Origin: Gonatopus flavifemur
Taxonomy: Eukaryota > Arthropoda > Insecta > Hymenoptera > Dryinidae
Length of the DNA: 64,000 nucleotides
Direction of reading: 5' to 3'
Assembly (NCBI GenBank): GCA_018340375.1
Contig: JAFFJZ010000048.1
Coordinates: forward strand, 372,001-436,000
Under the pieces are notes generated by a model. That model had not been told where the DNA came from and searched no databases. It saw only the letters and a list, made by a program, of their open reading frames with translations. Made by a program: the position numbers and the translations under genes. Below are positions 19,770 to 32,641 of this stretch, piece after piece. Each line of letters opens with the position of its first letter. The stretch's first letter is position 1.

Positions 19770-20295
19770 TTTAAGCGGACGAATCTAAGGAATTAGTACA
19801 GTTCCTCTTTTTTTGTTCAACATTGTTTAAGAACAGTGCAAACAGAAATCTGAGTACAGTTGCTATTTAATAACATGTTCATGACTGTTTAATTTTTTTT
19901 TGATAATGCGATACCTAAGACATCCTGATTTGCAGGATAAATTAATGTAAAAAAAAAAACCAATGTGATTTTATTTGTCAATTAAGTGATAAAACATTGT
20001 AGAGTTCGTGTGTTAAATGCTCAATATAGTTTATTTTTATTATAAAATTTACACATGAAAAGTATTAAAGTGTGAAGTTTTGATTAAAAAATTGAAATTT
20101 GAATTTTTTTATTTGTACAGCCAAAGTAATTTTGAAATTAATCTAAAAATGATTTAAGATTTTCGTAATTTATTGAAGAATCGTTTTAGTTATTGCTTGG
20201 AACTTTTTTCATTTCTATTTCTATTAAAAGCCAGTTGATGATTATTTCTTAATAGATTTTTCTGAGTTCTTCACTCTTCCAGTCACTTGTTGTTT
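19770..20295. other. STING 3' flank, no further gene
   Basis: AT-rich sequence with A-runs near 19949-19959 and ATTAAAG near 20064 that could act as a poly(A) signal. No open frame of note. The 3' UTR presumably ends here. Confidence 0.4.
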
Positions 20296-20460
20296 GAAAC
20301 ATTGAATGGCGAGCGGAGTGAGCGCCATTTGGGTTCTCAAATGGTGAGCGAAGCGAGCGTCTTCGAATTCAAAAGTGCGAGCGAAGCGAACATCATTTAG
20401 AGCCATCCATGGCGAGAGCTGGTTTAAACATTGAATGGAGTGAAGCAAGAACAATTTCCA
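20296..20460. repeat. GCGAGCGAAGCGAGC-type repeat cluster, copy 1
   Basis: GGCGAGCGGAGTGAGCGCC, GTGAGCGAAGCGAGCGTC and GTGCGAGCGAAGCGAACATC follow each other at intervals of about 40 bases, separated by AT-rich text (TTCAAA, CATTGAATGG). The minus-strand frame here is a translation of the repeat. The same signature recurs in TRIM37 intron 12. Confidence 0.6.
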
Positions 20461-20504
20461 CTCAAGAATGCGAGTGCAGCAATTATCAATCTTCAGATCA
20501 GTGT

Positions 20505-20735
20505 TATGAAATCTCCCTGATAAACAAATTTTTTCTGAGAATCTCTGAAAATTTCGCAGAAGTTTACTGACAAACTCTAAAAAACCCAGAATATCTATGA
20601 AAATCTATGAAAAACTCTCACTCATTGGACAAGTTTTTCCAGTGGACATTTTTTTGAATACCTATGAATTTCTCTGAAAAACTCTGGATTTATCACTGGT
20701 AATCTCTGGAATTTTTGAACTGGATTTGTCAATAC
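20505..20735. repeat. degenerate TCTCTGAAAA-type repeat
   Basis: CTCTGAAAATTT, CTATGAAAAACTCT and CTCTGAAAAACTCTGG recur with drift. The word set resembles the array at 10.6-11.7 kb on its opposite strand. Confidence 0.4.
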
Positions 20736-22619
20736 TGAGAGAATAGTTGTCAGTTTACGGGCAGGATGAAATGAAAATATAGTAGAACGGCAAAAATAGT
20801 GAAATATTATTTCATTTGGTATAGCGCTTCAATGTTTCGACTCGACAATATCCTAAAAATATAATTTCACAACAACTTCATAGGTTTGTCTTCAAGAATC
20901 TATAAGACATTAATGAAATAGTCCAATCAAATTTTACGATACATTCCGAATCTTTTAGTCGATACATCGGAGTTGTACCAAATCTATTATGAAAATGTAA
21001 AAAATTAAACTTTATATTTACTTTTCTCTTCTTCAGAAATTGTGCTACCAATTTTTCAGTTTATCTCCCGACTTTTCGATACCGTATCTCCCGATTTAAA
21101 ATCCCATAGTTTTGCGTCACTGCCTCCAAAAGAACTTGTCGAACGATGAGAAACAAAGTTAACTGCTGATTAAAAATTAGGATAACTTTAAATGAATTGA
21201 ACAATTTGAAAAATCACATTCACCTTTCAATTCAATTTCTTCAAAATTTATTAAAAAATCCAAATTTCTACTGTAACAATGGGATTAGGAAAGAATGAAT
21301 TATGAGGATCCTTTGGTATTCGTAATTATTCAAACAAGTCGCACATAGTAGTAGCAGTAATTTAGTTTTAAACAATTTTTTAAACGATGTATATATACAA
21401 AATATATTTCGTCCATTTAGACGAACGCTTATCATTCAACTGAAAAAATACATCGTAAATATTTAGAAAAAATTTAATGACAATTCAATTCAGTCGTTCC
21501 AAAGAAGACAAGATAATCTTCATTTTTCTAAAGTCTAAGTAATAAAATACATTGAAAGAAGGATTTTGTTATTATTAAAACAACTTGGATAGTTATTTTT
21601 GTGTTCTGTCGTGCATAACTGCTGGAAAATACTTCTCGAAACTGCTTAGGGATGAGTTTGCGAGATTATCAAGTCATTCGCTCGAGTTTCAAATTACAAA
21701 ATACAGTAATACGATATGTTATCGATCGTTCCTGTTGAGTCTCAAAGTGCTGAAAATTTCTACACTGATTTATTGTCTTCGATAAACGCTATGTTCATGA
21801 GCCAATATCAAATTTTTGAAATTTCAGCACCAGAATTTTATTGAAAAAAAATATATATATATTTTATTTACAAAACTACGATAGTCTTTGAGATAGAATT
21901 TGGACTTGAAATAGGGAATCTTTATGTAAAAGAGAAGAGCAGATATATCACAAAGTTTGTTTGTTATACAAAACAAAATATGAGAATTCAGTTGTATTTT
22001 TACATGGAGACAAAAGTTTTTACTAAGATAACTTGGTCTTTTACTGGAATAATATTAATAAAGAATTGAAGATTTGTCTTAGAAATTTTTGTTCTAAGTT
22101 CACAAAGTTGAATAATTTTATTGCGTGGTTCAAAAATCCCATCAAAATTCTAACCCAACGTACAAAGTAAAACAAAAACTCGTTTCTTTGAAAATATAGA
22201 AATTCTTCCGAAGTCTAATTGCGTAGAATAATACTTCATAGAAGTATTTCATTGATACTGAAGCACTTTTCGGTACACAAAAAAAAAATATGTTTCTCAA
22301 TGACAAAACGTGTACACAAAAATGCCCCACGTCGAGTCGAGTATCATTATTTTGTACTCTGTGATGCAAATTTCGACGTTTAACATCCAAAAATAACAAA
22401 TTCCTTCCCCCAGTATAAGAAGTAAAATTAGAAATATCGAATTGTTACATAGATATAAAATTGTTTCATTGTGATTCATTCAATTTGTGTACGTCGAAGT
22501 CCGCATCGTTTGTCTCTTCTTCGGTACCGTGCATCGAACACAATTTTTTTTTTCGTTTTTTCTATCAAACACACTGATATGAATATAAATAATGATATTT
22601 ATATTTTTTTTCTTCGTGT
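20736..22619. other. no gene seen; 3' side of 4E-BP and intergenic sequence
   Basis: Very AT-rich with no family-like frame. TTTATT (AATAAA on the minus strand) occurs near 22114 and 21836 and could end the 4E-BP transcript. I could not place the end. Confidence 0.35.
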
Positions 22620-24923
22620 TTACATATCCATCGCGAATTGTTCCGGGGATTCTTCTATTATCGAAGAATTATCTGTAAAAGCAGAAAATTAGAATATTGA
22701 CAACGATTTTTAACAAGGCACAAGAAGAAATAAGAAATACCGAACCTTTATTGGATGAAACCTTAACCGGAGATGGAGCAATGGTAGGAGAAGTCTTTAA
22801 AATATCTGCTGGAATCGATGGCATATTCGATGGCGGTGTTCGCGAGATCGGAGAGTTTCGTAAATTCATAAGAAAAGCCCGTTCGTAAACTATACGGGTA
22901 CCTGAAAGTACATGAAAGAATTATTCCACTATTCTTGATTGTGATTCATTTTTTCCTGTTTCTTCGCATAAATTCCCATGCAAATTGCGTAGGTATTGCA
23001 AATGATTTTATAGACCATGCATAAATTATCATCATCGACAACTGCTTATCGTCGTCAACTCCAAACGTGTGCCAAGCGTTGAAACAATATATTCCTGCCA
23101 GTATTTTTCTATAAAACATTTAATCTGCTGTTCAGAAATGTACAATTTTACAAAGTGCGATTCTACATATATTTTTCACATGAGCGTGAAGCGAAGGAAA
23201 ATCACGAACGATGATTATGTTTTAACGATGAATTTACTTATTCAGTCAAGAAGAAAAATATGAATTTACATTATAAAAGCATCGACGTGCATATTTTATC
23301 AATAAAACAAGGAATCCCGTAACAAGATAAGGAAAAATAAAGAAAATAATATGTTAAAAAGAACAAAAGGTTGAATGAGCGATGAAATTACGCTTGTTAT
23401 TTAGATTGTAGTTGAAAATTTAAATAAATGTTCGATGGCGAGAGGATGGATAAATATTGATCCATTTTTTTCATCCATATGCGGCGGATTGTATTCATAT
23501 TTTACATATATGCTGTAAAAATATGTCTTGTGAAAACAAATATTGTTCGTTAAGGGCTAACGAGACTACTGTCTTGAGGGTAGAAAGAATTTTTTTCTGG
23601 AAAGAAAAAGGTGTTTTGGATGCCGGCACTGCTACTGAGAAAACTTGACTTGTAATTTTGAAAACGTTTTATTTTATATGTTTTTTAATATGGTGCACCA
23701 AGAGAAAAAGCATGCTCTAAACGCAAGGGAACAATTCACGCTTCTAATGCATTTGTTATAACATGCGTTAAATCCATGAGTCCATGCTTTCGACGCACAA
23801 GCCCATGCTTTTTGTGCATGAATCCCCATGCCTTCTAAGCATGTTACCATGCGTTGAAAGCACGTTATAGCAATAGCGTTAGAAACGTGAAGGGCTCCTT
23901 TGCATTTGGAGCATGCTTTTTTTTCTCGGTGTGGGGTTTATGATTCTGAAGCTTATGAACAGAGAAAAGCAAAAGAAGAAAAAACATCATGATTCATCGA
24001 TCAATCCTCTGAAGAAAGTCCTAAAAAAAGCTGTTACGTGAGAATTTTGAAAGTTAATTTACTCTGTACTTGAATCAAAGAGAGAAAATTAATTGGGCTC
24101 CATAATAATAATCAATAATAATCAATAGGAATGAACGAGATGCGCGTGTTCTAAAGCAGATTTGAGATTCATTCGATTGATTGAATTTTCCCAAACAGGA
24201 CTTGAAAATTTGTTCCAAAAAGTAGTTATCTGGCGCTTTTCGTGTTCTATGCGGAGATACGAACGAGCAGTACACAAATTACATAAGATTGTTTGTTTAC
24301 TAAAGATGAATTCAAACATCGATCACACGTTGAAATATCGTGAATTGGATTAAACGTCAGATCGTTATTATCGTCGTAATTACATTATCTATTACAGAAC
24401 TGTAGAAAATGAAATGATTAGCAATGTCAGTATGTTTATCGAATTTGTCATTCATTCCTTTACGATTGAATGGTGGTGGAGCGAGATAACGTGGTGAGGA
24501 GAGAAAGAGAAAGAAAGAGAAACAAAGACACGCGTAAGAAAAGGAGGAATGTGGGGAAAAGCGGGCGGTATGATACATTGTTGTTTATCACCGTCGTAAG
24601 TTGTATTGTGCCTTGAAACAAAGAGCTCTGGCGGCACGTGCGTGAATAATCACTATTTCTAGATTCAATGATATTTAATCTATTTTAGAAAACAAAAGGA
24701 ATAAGTAAACATCCTTCAAAATTTGTACTCTCATTCAAGCGGTTTCAAAAAAAAAATAATAATAACAAAGAAAATACTGACCTCCTGGTGTGGTGGAGTA
24801 CAATGTACCCCCGGGTGTAGACGAATAATCCACAGGCAATTGATTTGGATCGTGAATGACAATCCTTTTGGACGGTATTGTCTGACTTTGGGTCACTTGT
24901 CTGGCTATCGGAGATGCCGACAT
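22620..24923 (-). CDS. Thor: eIF4E-binding protein (4E-BP / Thor)
   Basis: Three coding exons on the minus strand: 24923-24782, 22901-22746 and 22672-22620 (142+156+53 nt, 116 aa). It is a translational repressor that binds the cap-binding factor eIF4E and is released when mTORC1 phosphorylates it. Visible motifs are the phospho-site pair [14 protein letters not shown] (TTPGG spans the exon 1/2 junction), the eIF4E-binding motif YERAFLM (consensus YxxxxL-phi), [10 protein letters not shown] with further SP/TP sites, and a C-terminal TOS-like FAMDM (usual FEMDI). Length fits the family (about 117-120 aa). The intron 2 donor AAAG|GTTCGG is weak but is the only phase that joins to the TOS exon. 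Intron 1 (about 1.9 kb) holds a MITE. Divergent with AMBRA1. Confidence 0.92.
23695..23933. repeat. MITE in 4E-BP intron 1
   Basis: GCACCAAGAGAAAAAGCATG is mirrored by GAGCATGCTTTTTTTTCTCGG. Inner GAACAATTCACGCTTCTAA pairs loosely with TTAGAAACGTGAAGGG. The centre repeats GCATGnnnn-CATGC words. Confidence 0.55.
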
Positions 24924-26438
24924 GGTTGTATTTTATTATATTCGACTTATCTTTTTTTAAAAAAAAAACAAAAAAACAAACAATGCACCACGAGGGAGGG
25001 AAGCACGTACGAGGTATCGGGGGTATCGGTAACTTGCAGCTGCACTTCGAAGGAGAACAATAATAGACGATGAAAAAGTAGAGGGAAATGTTAAACGGTG
25101 GAAAACACTGAAATATAAATAGCGAAAACAAGCTAGTTGGGAAATGTTGTTTATCGATCGATAATAACGATGATTTGGCACTTTGGTTTCAATCACGACA
25201 TGCAAAATACTAACCGCGATAATCAAACGAGAATATATGATTCAATTGGTTTTACGTAATTCAACTCGGTTGAAGTGCACGCGACTGCGGTTGCGCGATA
25301 ACTCTGTTGATAATGCCGAAATTTTTAATGTAACCTTGAAGTGACTTTGAGGTTATGTGTACGCACGCGAGGATCTCAAATTCTTACTATTGAAATGTGA
25401 TCGCTTGAATAGACGAGAGGGTATTGATTCGTGTGCGTGGACACGTGTGGTTTATGTACGTACAGCGACTTTTTTGAAAAACAGGAAATACAGAAAACAA
25501 AACAATGATGACGTTTTGTTTGAAATTCGGGGCTACGTTCGAAAAATCTTACTCCTGTGTTCTTGATTTTAGGATTTTCGGGCTCACCGGTGTCTAACCC
25601 ACTCCCCTTGGAGTAAACTGTTTGAACAATCCTCTTACGATATTTAGATCCCTAGATCCATGACAATCCATATTGTTGTATGAGGATTCTCTATCTTTCC
25701 GATTGGTCCTCCCGATCAAAACAACCGCGTGATTGTGCAATTCCGTTAGATTCTAGGGTTCTCCGGCACCACTGTGATGATCATCATAATCGTCATAGCA
25801 CTACCTCACCAACACATTACAAAGTGCAGTGTACAATAAAAAGTAATGAAGACTTCTCTCCCGGTTGCAAGCAGTTGTGAGGATAAACGGGAAACAGAAG
25901 AAATAAATTAAAATACGATGATTTTCATCGAATCCATCAAACTCGGACACAAATTTCAATTGCAACCCGAGTCCATTGATCGATCCTGAGTAGTGTCTTC
26001 CTCGATACACGCGATAATAAAGGTGAGTCAAGCTCCCAAGTACCGAACGAAGTAGAGATGTTTGCAATTGCTCACCGCGATAAGCGTCTTGTCTTTCAAG
26101 TTATTCTTTCGATCATTGTTTTCGTTTTTTCCTGGAACAATAAAAATCTTTCCCCAAAACGTCCATCAATGATTTATTTCGATTCTTTTGAAAATTCTCA
26201 AGGAATGTGATAAACGAACGAGACCAGAAAAGAGCCTTTTAACGATTTTCCCGTTACAGCAGAGTTAAAATTCAATTATTTTGACGTTTATTTTGATAAC
26301 ACGATTGATTTAACATTCTTGTAACATACAAATCACCCCCACTGAGAGCACTTGGCAGATTTAGTTTTCATTTTTTAATATCAAGCAGATTGATAACATA
26401 TGCACTTGATTGATCTTCTAGAAATCTCAAGGTAAACA
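24924..26438. promoter_or_regulatory. shared upstream region between 4E-BP (-) and AMBRA1 (+)
   Basis: The two start codons are 1.5 kb apart and point away from each other. No convincing gene lies between. The frames present are short and unrelated to known families. 5' UTR exons of either gene may be here, but I could not place them. TATA-like or initiator elements were not singled out. Confidence 0.4.
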
Positions 26439-29400
26439 ATGGGGAAAATGAAGAAAAAATCAGATCCTCCGCATCGCGGACAGCCACAAAATATTCTTAG
26501 AAATTTAATGTTGAGGGATTTTGGTCTACATAGAAGTCACAGGGCAAGCGTACGTGATCTAGAACCAATAGCTGAGACAAATCTGGTCTTGAAAGATCAT
26601 AAAGAATTGGTAAATAGATTTCTCAGTTTTTTTTTTATATTATAATAATACATACTCATTTTATTTCATTTCATTCTAATGAATTTTTATAGAAATGTGA
26701 ATTACCGGGGGTTCCTAGAGCAACCTTTCTAATGGTGTTTAGTCCAGATGGGTAGGAAAAATTATCATTGAACTTGTAATAATTATTCCAATATGAAAGA
26801 AGAAGGGTTAAAATTTTGTAATATTGTAGAACTAAAATGGCATCGACTCATGGAAATCACAATGTCTATATCACCGATGTGGCTACAGGAAAGAATATAA
26901 GAACTTTATCCGGTCACCCTAGAACACCTTGGTGTATAGCCTTCCATCCATCCTCCAGTCAAATTCTAGCATCCGGGTGTCTTGGGGGCCAAGTTCGAGT
27001 TTGGGATCTTAGCGTAAGTGTTTTGAGAATTACTCGGTCGATCATTTTATCATTCGAATACTCATTGTTTTCTCCATGATTTGTAGGGAGGAAGTGAAGT
27101 TTGGAATGCCGAAAGTCAATTCATGTCGAATGTGATAGCCTCTCTCGCGTTTCATCCTTCCGAAAGATTGCTCGTCATTGCCACTTACAATGAAATCCAT
27201 TTTTGGGATTGGAGTCAAGCTGAACCTTTTGCAGTGGCAACGACAAGAACGGAAAAGGAAAAAGTTAGGTAAGATGACACGAATGGTGATAACATTCAAC
27301 GAGTGTAAATAACAACAAGCAGGTTTTGGTATATCTTTGATTTGTCTTGTAGATACGTGGCTTTCGATAATTTAGGACGAAAATTAATAACCGGTATAGC
27401 CACTTCACCCCATGTTCAGTCGCAGTGGGATCGCATACCAGTAGTACATTATAGAACACGTTTCATGAGGTGAACATATATCCAATCTACAGTTTGTCGT
27501 TCAAACGAATCGGTTGGTATATTCTGTTATTTTCAGATCACTGCGAGAAAATAGCCACTACTTGAACCTATCCACTCACTTATGGAATCCTAGTAGGAAT
27601 AACGCTACTTTTCGAAGTTATGAAAATCAAATGAATTTAGGAGACAGAACGGCCCGACGTCCCCTTCACTTTAACCAAACTGCGTATCGTCGTTTTCTCG
27701 CAAGGCACAATGGAACGTCTGGTAATGGTGTGAGTGGAGGGATTAACGGTAACGCTCCCGGTACTGGTGCCGATGAAGCATCTTCCGTCAATCCCGAAAT
27801 TCATCTCGGCAGTGTGACAGATCCCACTAATTCTATTTCTTTTCCAATCACTACCACCACTGCTACCAACAGCAACAACCACAACCACAGTAATAATATT
27901 CAACCTGAAAATAATAACAGTAGCGAGGATGAGGCAAATTCTCAACGAGCGCTGGGAACTTTTCGCGCTTATTGTTCAATGCGTCGTAATATTTCAGATT
28001 TATTCAGAGACGGTTTCCTTACCTCCAATTACTTCAACGTATTGAGAGAACGAGAACAACAATTTCGATGTAGCGGTAATTTATCGGAGCATACAATGTC
28101 TTTGTTGAGAAGAAAATATAGTCTTGAATGGGTGCACAATCAGTCCGCGTCGCTCTACGAAGCGACTTCTCCACGTACTCCACCTGGTACCGTGACCATA
28201 GAAGTTCGGCGGAATAGTTTTTTACCTTACAATAATCAGCTGGATAATCCGAACCCTTTGGACATTCCCTCATCTTCTGCTACTACTGCTGCTGCTACTG
28301 CTGCTGCTGTTGCTTCTTCTTCTTCTTCTTCTTCTTCTTCTTCAAGGAGTACTACCGTTAATCGTCGAGATACCATGGGAGAAGGTAAAATATGAGAAAA
28401 AGAAATTTAAACAGAATATTACGATACTCGTGTATTGTGATCTTTGAATTTTTCCCAAGGTACGGATAACAATATTGGTGATAGATCGGCTGATGAAGAG
28501 GATACTTCAACGAGGGTGAATCTCAATCATATATTTCCAGGACCATCTGGTATAAATCAACCACCACAACGATCACGACCTAACAGTAATCCAAATCATA
28601 GTCACACTTGGACGGGAATTGATAAAAGACCGACAGCCAATGGCGGCGTTGAATCCCACGGAGCAGAACATAGATTAAATCTGTGGTACAGACAACTTGT
28701 TCAACAATACGAAACCTTGGTTCGCCATTACTTCGACATTTGCAGAAACCAAGATACCGTGAGTTTGATTTTTTTCTCGCTTTCTAAAATCATCGACGAT
28801 GCTGATATAAAACATTTTCTTTTCCTTAAAAAACAGATCGATCGTGGGACTGATCCAATGGATTTACCGGAAACAGACGTAGAACAATCTAGTGTCAGAA
28901 ACCACGATGAACCAGCGTCTATTCGTAGACTGAGAAACGATTTGAACTCAAGCGTCCAAGCGAATAATACCAGTTTGGAAAGGTTGCATCGATGTCGGCA
29001 ACTATTAATGGAACGACCGGAACAAGAAGAAATAGGAACAGCTCTTGAAAATTTAAGAGAAGCTTTAAAAGTCACTGCAGAAAATAACAATTTTTTTCTG
29101 GCGAGGTTGAAAAGATTGAGAGAGAGGCTTCTTCAAGAACATACATCTGCTTTATTCGCCAATTTGAGTAATCAAAACACAAGACGGCAAATGTTGAGAA
29201 ATGCTATCAACGAGATAGATACTTTAAATAATATGGAAGTTCAATTCACCAATACAAGCGCGAGAATACAATTGCTTAGAAATCAGTTTACGTTGTATAG
29301 GATACTTTCAAAGTATCATTCGTTGTCGAATTTGAGAGATGAAAGCGTTGGAGCTTCGATTCCTAGTACCAGTGCTGGATTGACAGGAGATTTAACGACA

Positions 29401-30749
29401 GCCGCTCAACCTGGTCCTAGTTCTCGTAACGCTGCCTTCGATACAAACGATCATAGAAGCGATAGTGGTAGACCGACGAGACCTAACAACAGAAGAAGAC
29501 TCGATCGGGTGGACGGAGGAGGGGACGACGAACCACCTCTGAGAAGAAGACGTAGATTGTATTCCTCGAACAGATTCGACGCTGATAGTTCCTCAGGTTT
29601 CAACGGTAATAATTCTACTTGGATAGAAGTACCCGGTGAGATTATTCTTTTTGATACGTGCGTTGTCGGGTTTGTCTTTGAAATAATAGATCGATTTAAA
29701 ATATCGATAGGTGAATTTGAAATCTTAAAATGTTCCTTTCAGATTCAATGTCTTCTTCGAGCGACGAGGGTGTCGGTCGTAGTAGATATTCTACGAACCG
29801 TAGATATCCCATCACCAATTTCACTGTATCCGATCATTCTGCTTTTCAACCCAACGTACCAAGGCCGGTAGCTCAACGTGCCACTACTCATTTACCAAAT
29901 CAGCAATTACCAACTACAGATACTGCTCCATCTTTTCCAAATCGATCCAACTACCGTCCCATCGATAACGACAACGACGTTGATATCAGGAATAACAGAT
30001 GTTTGAGGGTAATTCGAGTTGATGGTAATGGCACTCAAGAGAGTTTACAAGACAATAGAAGTAGAAATACGTGAGTATATTGTTGTCGTTTTTTTGTTTT
30101 CATGAATCCATGGTTTCTTTCAACAATTTCAAAATCTTTTCATTTGATCAAAAGGAATAATTTATATCCTGGAGATTTGGAAAATTTGAGAAATCCTGAG
30201 GACGCGTCTTTGGAGGATGAAATCGCTGGAGAACAATCGGAACACGGTTATTGGTTACTCGAAGAGAATAGTAATTCAGATTCAAATCTCGACGATCCAA
30301 GTAGCACTAATAACAATTCAAATTCACGTCGTTGGACCAGTCGTTGGATAAGGTTGGATTCCTCTTCGGCGAATCGAAGTAACAACGAGGATCCTTTGGA
30401 AGAAAGAATGGAAAATAGAAATGACGAGAGAAATCAATTATCACCAATATCTTTGAATCCTACGCGTTACGAGCAACCACCTTTGTTTCCATTCAGAAGC
30501 CTCCGAGAAAATCATTCGAGGAGAATCGAACAACCTCGTCAATCGATGAATTTACCAACGATTATAGTGAATCCTCCGTCTGATACAGATGTCTTCCACG
30601 ATCAGCAACACCATTTGAACCAAGAAATTTTTAGTCCCCGAAGTCGAATAAGTCGGATGACTCGCGAACAGGATAGAAGCGATACAGGAGGTAGAGACTA
30701 CAACAATCCTGATAGAGATCGGGAAGAAGAAGAGGACGAGGAGGAGGAG

Positions 30750-30784
<35 letters not shown>

Positions 30785-32607
30785 GGAGGAGGAGGAAGAG
30801 GAAGAAGGTTTTCGAGGATGGAGAGTTCAGTCCCGACGAAATAACAACAGCAATCCTTCAACAGCAGCTCCTTCGGACGTTCATGGCATTCGTCAGAGAA
30901 TTCAATTACTCAGTCGACATATCGATAATATGCAACGATTATGTAAAGCGAAAATAGAAATCGTTCAATTACAACAAATACGCCGAATGTGGGAAGATCT
31001 GCAACGTCAGATAAGATCTCTTCACGTAACCGTACGAGTAGAAAACGAACAAAACAACCCCTCAACTTCTTCTTCTTCTCCCTCCGCTTCGTCCTCAATT
31101 TCCGAAGAGACTGAGCGAAATTTCAAAAAAGCTATGCCGGAAACTTGGTTCAATAACGAGAATGTGACCTCCGGAGCTTCATCTTCTAGAGTTAATTCAG
31201 AAGAGATTCCTCGAGATTTCAAGGAAACTATACTGGACAATTATAATACGTATACTCATGATCAACCTTCGACGTCGAGAGGAATCACCAGAGAACATTC
31301 CGAAAGGAGGTTCAATGAGAATCGATTAGGAAGTTTGTTGAATCACGATGACGAGGATGACGATGATAACGATGATGAAGATGACGAGGGTAACGATCAA
31401 AACAATGATGAAACATCAACGAACATTAGTTTATCGTATTTGTTACCCAGCGAGTCAGAATTACAAAAAATGAAACCGCATAACTTGACAGAAATTTTAG
31501 AAAGTTTGTATTTAGGAGGACGGAGGAATAACGAGGTTGCGACGAGCGATCATACGTATTCGAACAGCAACAATGAGGAGGGTAACAGTGCAGGTAACAG
31601 TGGTGCAAGTCAAGTACAATTGCCAAGTATATCCAGCTTAGTCTCGAATATTGGTAGTTCTGCTAATTTGCCTACAATCACGGCTATCACAACTTCATCC
31701 TCGTCGCCTGGGATTTCAAATTCGATTGATACTAACATCGGTCAGAATTGTAACACCACCGAAGAGACTTCTAGAACGAGATACTCTCAAACTCAAGATC
31801 AACAAGACAATATGTCAGAAAGTTCCAATTCCGGCACATCGCCCGACTCCTCGACCAGCAACAACAATCATACCAATCATTCTGTTAGAAGGCCAAATTT
31901 TTGCCAAAGAGTTTACGAAAGGAGAATGAATTTGAGACGTCCAAGATTATCCTCAGCGGGATCGCCCAGCGCGAAAAGAGATTTTCGAGTACAAATCAAC
32001 AGAGCGAATCCTAGAAGACCTTGGCACTTGCGTCGCAATGCAAACATTACTACCACTACCACAACTTGTAACACCATCAGCGCTACTACCACTACCACGA
32101 CTACTACCACAACCACTACCACTACCACTACCAGCACAACCGAAAGAAGGGACGTCTTCACATTAGAATCGCTCCAAGTGATGATAATGCAACTAGAAGT
32201 TCTGGAACATCAACGAAGATCTTTAGCTCGTTTCAGCAATATCGATAGCAGGGGTTCCGATAGCGACAGTCAGTCAGGAAATAATTCTAGAAGCAACAAC
32301 GCGGATCAGGAATTGGAACAGATTAGAGAAACCATGAGAGAAAAAATTAGATTAAGAGCTAGACACATGTTGAGTTTGATAGTAGAAGGTTTAACTGAAT
32401 TTTTCAAAGCTAATCGACCGGAGAGTGGTTCACAAAGTCACGTTCTCTACGAACAAATTTACAAAATGTATATTTTGTTGCACTCCGCGCTCGAGCTTAC
32501 GGATTTTTTACTGGCTCAATTAGTGACGATAAGACGGGAACTCGAATCAAGCGAGTACGGACCGTTCAATTCTGATCTATCTTCCGCGCAACGCAGACGA
32601 CAACGCC

Positions 32608-32641
<34 letters not shown>

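Noticed and set aside
24293..24300. TTGTTTAC in 4E-BP intron 1 and GTAAACAA overlapping the AMBRA1 start (26432-26439) as FOXO sites
   Set aside because: FOXO control of Thor is known in flies, but 8-base AT-rich words are frequent here by chance. Not called without conservation or binding data.
25801..26067. 88-codon minus-strand frame between 4E-BP and AMBRA1
   Set aside because: No recognisable domain, and composition typical of AT-rich non-coding DNA; it may overlap 5' UTR sequence.
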